DNA from: Oscillospiraceae bacterium
GTDB lineage: Bacteria; Bacillota; Clostridia; Oscillospirales; Oscillospiraceae
NCBI GenBank assembly: GCA_017479425.1
Contig: JAFVCD010000008.1
Coordinates: forward strand, 1 to 63,470
DNA: 63,470 bases
Reading direction: 5' to 3'
The notes below the pieces were generated by a model. It was not told where the DNA came from, ran no database searches, and saw only the letters and a list, made by a program, of their open reading frames with translations. A program made the translations under genes and the position numbers. Below are positions 62,896 through 63,470 of the stretch, in pieces. Position 1 is the first letter of the stretch. Each line of letters starts with the position of its first letter.

Positions 62896-63243
62896 ATGCC
62901 GCGGAAAAGCGTTTTTGATATGCGCTTCGGTGAGGTCTACGCGCTGCTCGTGCAGAAGGCCGAGCGAAAGGGCAGAACGCGCGCCGAGGTCGACGCGCTC
63001 ACCGCGTGGCTCACGGGCTGTTCGCCGGAGGAGCTTGCTTCGCTTGCCGAGTCCGACGCCTCCTACGGCGAATTTCTGGAGAAAGCGCCGGCGTACAATC
63101 CGCGCGCGGAGCTGATAACCGGCAAGGTTTGCGGCGTGCAGGTCGAGAGCATTGAGGATCCGCTCATGAAGCGCGTGAGACAGCTCGATAAGCTTGTGGA
63201 CGAGCTCTCAAAGGGCAGACCGCTTGAGAAGATAATGAGATAA
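62896..63243 (+). CDS. DUF2200-family protein
   Basis: This conserved small protein of unknown function has 115 residues. Nearly the whole family signature is visible: FGEVYALLVQKAERKGRTRAEVDALTAWLTG, FLEKAPAYNPRAELITGKVCGVQVESIEDPLMKRVRQLDKLVDELSKGRPLEKIMR. It is the last gene of the run, one base after the preceding stop, followed by a terminator. Confidence 0.88.
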   Translation: MPRKSVFDMRFGEVYALLVQKAERKGRTRAEVDALTAWLTGCSPEELASLAESDASYGEFLEKAPAYNPRAELITGKVCGVQVESIEDPLMKRVRQLDKLVDELSKGRPLEKIMR

Positions 63244-63247
63244 AACC

Positions 63248-63284
63248 AAAAGAGGTGCGAGCCGCATTAGCTCGCACCTCTTTT
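63248..63284 (+). terminator. Terminator of the accessory gene run
   Basis: Stem AAAAGAGGTGCGAG / CTCGCACCTCTTTT, nearly symmetrical so it could work in both directions. Confidence 0.92.
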
Positions 63285-63332
63285 CTGCTGCGCTGTGGAT
63301 AGCCCTGCTGTTTTGAGATAATCGCGCACTAA

Positions 63333-63470
63333 TACTAACCCCTAATCAAAAACTTCAATTCGCGCTTGCCCTTTTCGCGTCATACTTCGTTATCCGGCTT
63401 GATAATACACAAAGTATTGTCTGCACCGGACGCCTTGTATGACGCAAAAAATTCTGCGCGCTCGGTTAAA
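63333..63470. mobile_element. Second MITE-like element, inverted, cut by the window end
   Basis: It begins TACTAACCCCTAATCAAAA preceded by TAA (63330-63332) and runs 138 bases of the 159-base element at 46180, in opposite orientation, with only scattered differences. The far end and its target duplication lie outside the window. Confidence 0.82.

Overview
The window is a chromosomal segment from a GC-rich, anaerobic, spore-lineage Firmicute, most probably a gut Clostridia of the Oscillospiraceae/Ruminococcaceae type. Supporting signs are a long SRP RNA with an Alu-type domain, zinc-type S14 and L36, soj/spo0J-type parAB with parS-like sites, a spoVAC homologue, a split Na+-pumping oxaloacetate decarboxylase, an LplB/LplC/LipO-type sugar importer and consensus SigA promoters (TTGNNN-17-TATNNT). 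Species assignment is inference.

Layout. 0-2.5 kb: rnhA, dapA and dapB on the + strand. 2.5-6.1 kb: an oxaloacetate decarboxylase operon on the - strand. 6.2-9.8 kb: a GlmU-like uridylyltransferase without its acetyltransferase half, prmA and two related lipoproteins. 9.9-12.8 kb: ybaB, dnaX, SRP RNA and rpsT, all on the - strand. 13.3-23.4 kb: parA, parB, a small membrane/coiled-coil protein, serS, mscL, rsmG, mfd, a threonine dehydratase and a HAD phosphatase. 23.5-25.9 kb: dus, ECF sigma and anti-sigma on the - strand. 26.3-42.6 kb: the complete S10-spc-alpha ribosomal superoperon, with secY, adk, map, a KOW protein, infA and rpoA. 42.7-46.0 kb: spoVAC, a nitroreductase, a DUF3990 protein and a MATE exporter. 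46.2-58.6 kb: a carbohydrate locus made of GH32, an ABC importer, a LacI regulator, a YesL-like protein and a membrane-anchored GH3 with reversed domain order. 58.6-63.3 kb: a run of small accessory enzymes (monooxygenase-like, NERD, three GNAT-containing proteins, methyltransferase, SIMPL, DUF2200).

The intergenic DNA is unusually rich in structured repeats. It holds a 167-bp repeat with two near-identical copies and other diverged ones, GC-rich palindromes, a TIR-bounded MITE-like element (two copies) whose central hairpin recurs inside the ribosomal superoperon, and parS-like palindromes.

The most interesting signal is a pair of matching leaders in front of the gene at 15239 and in front of mfd (18296). 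Both have three stems, compensatory base changes, and two mutually exclusive pairings, one of which occludes the ribosome-binding site. The two leaders look like one undescribed cis-regulatory RNA or mobile leader.

In the carbohydrate locus the sequence TGTGCA-AA-TGCACA and its variants lie at the promoters of the importer operon and GH32 and, more weakly, at GH3. This suggests one LacI-run regulon for importing and splitting oligosaccharides. No tRNA, CRISPR array, intact insertion sequence or prophage was seen.
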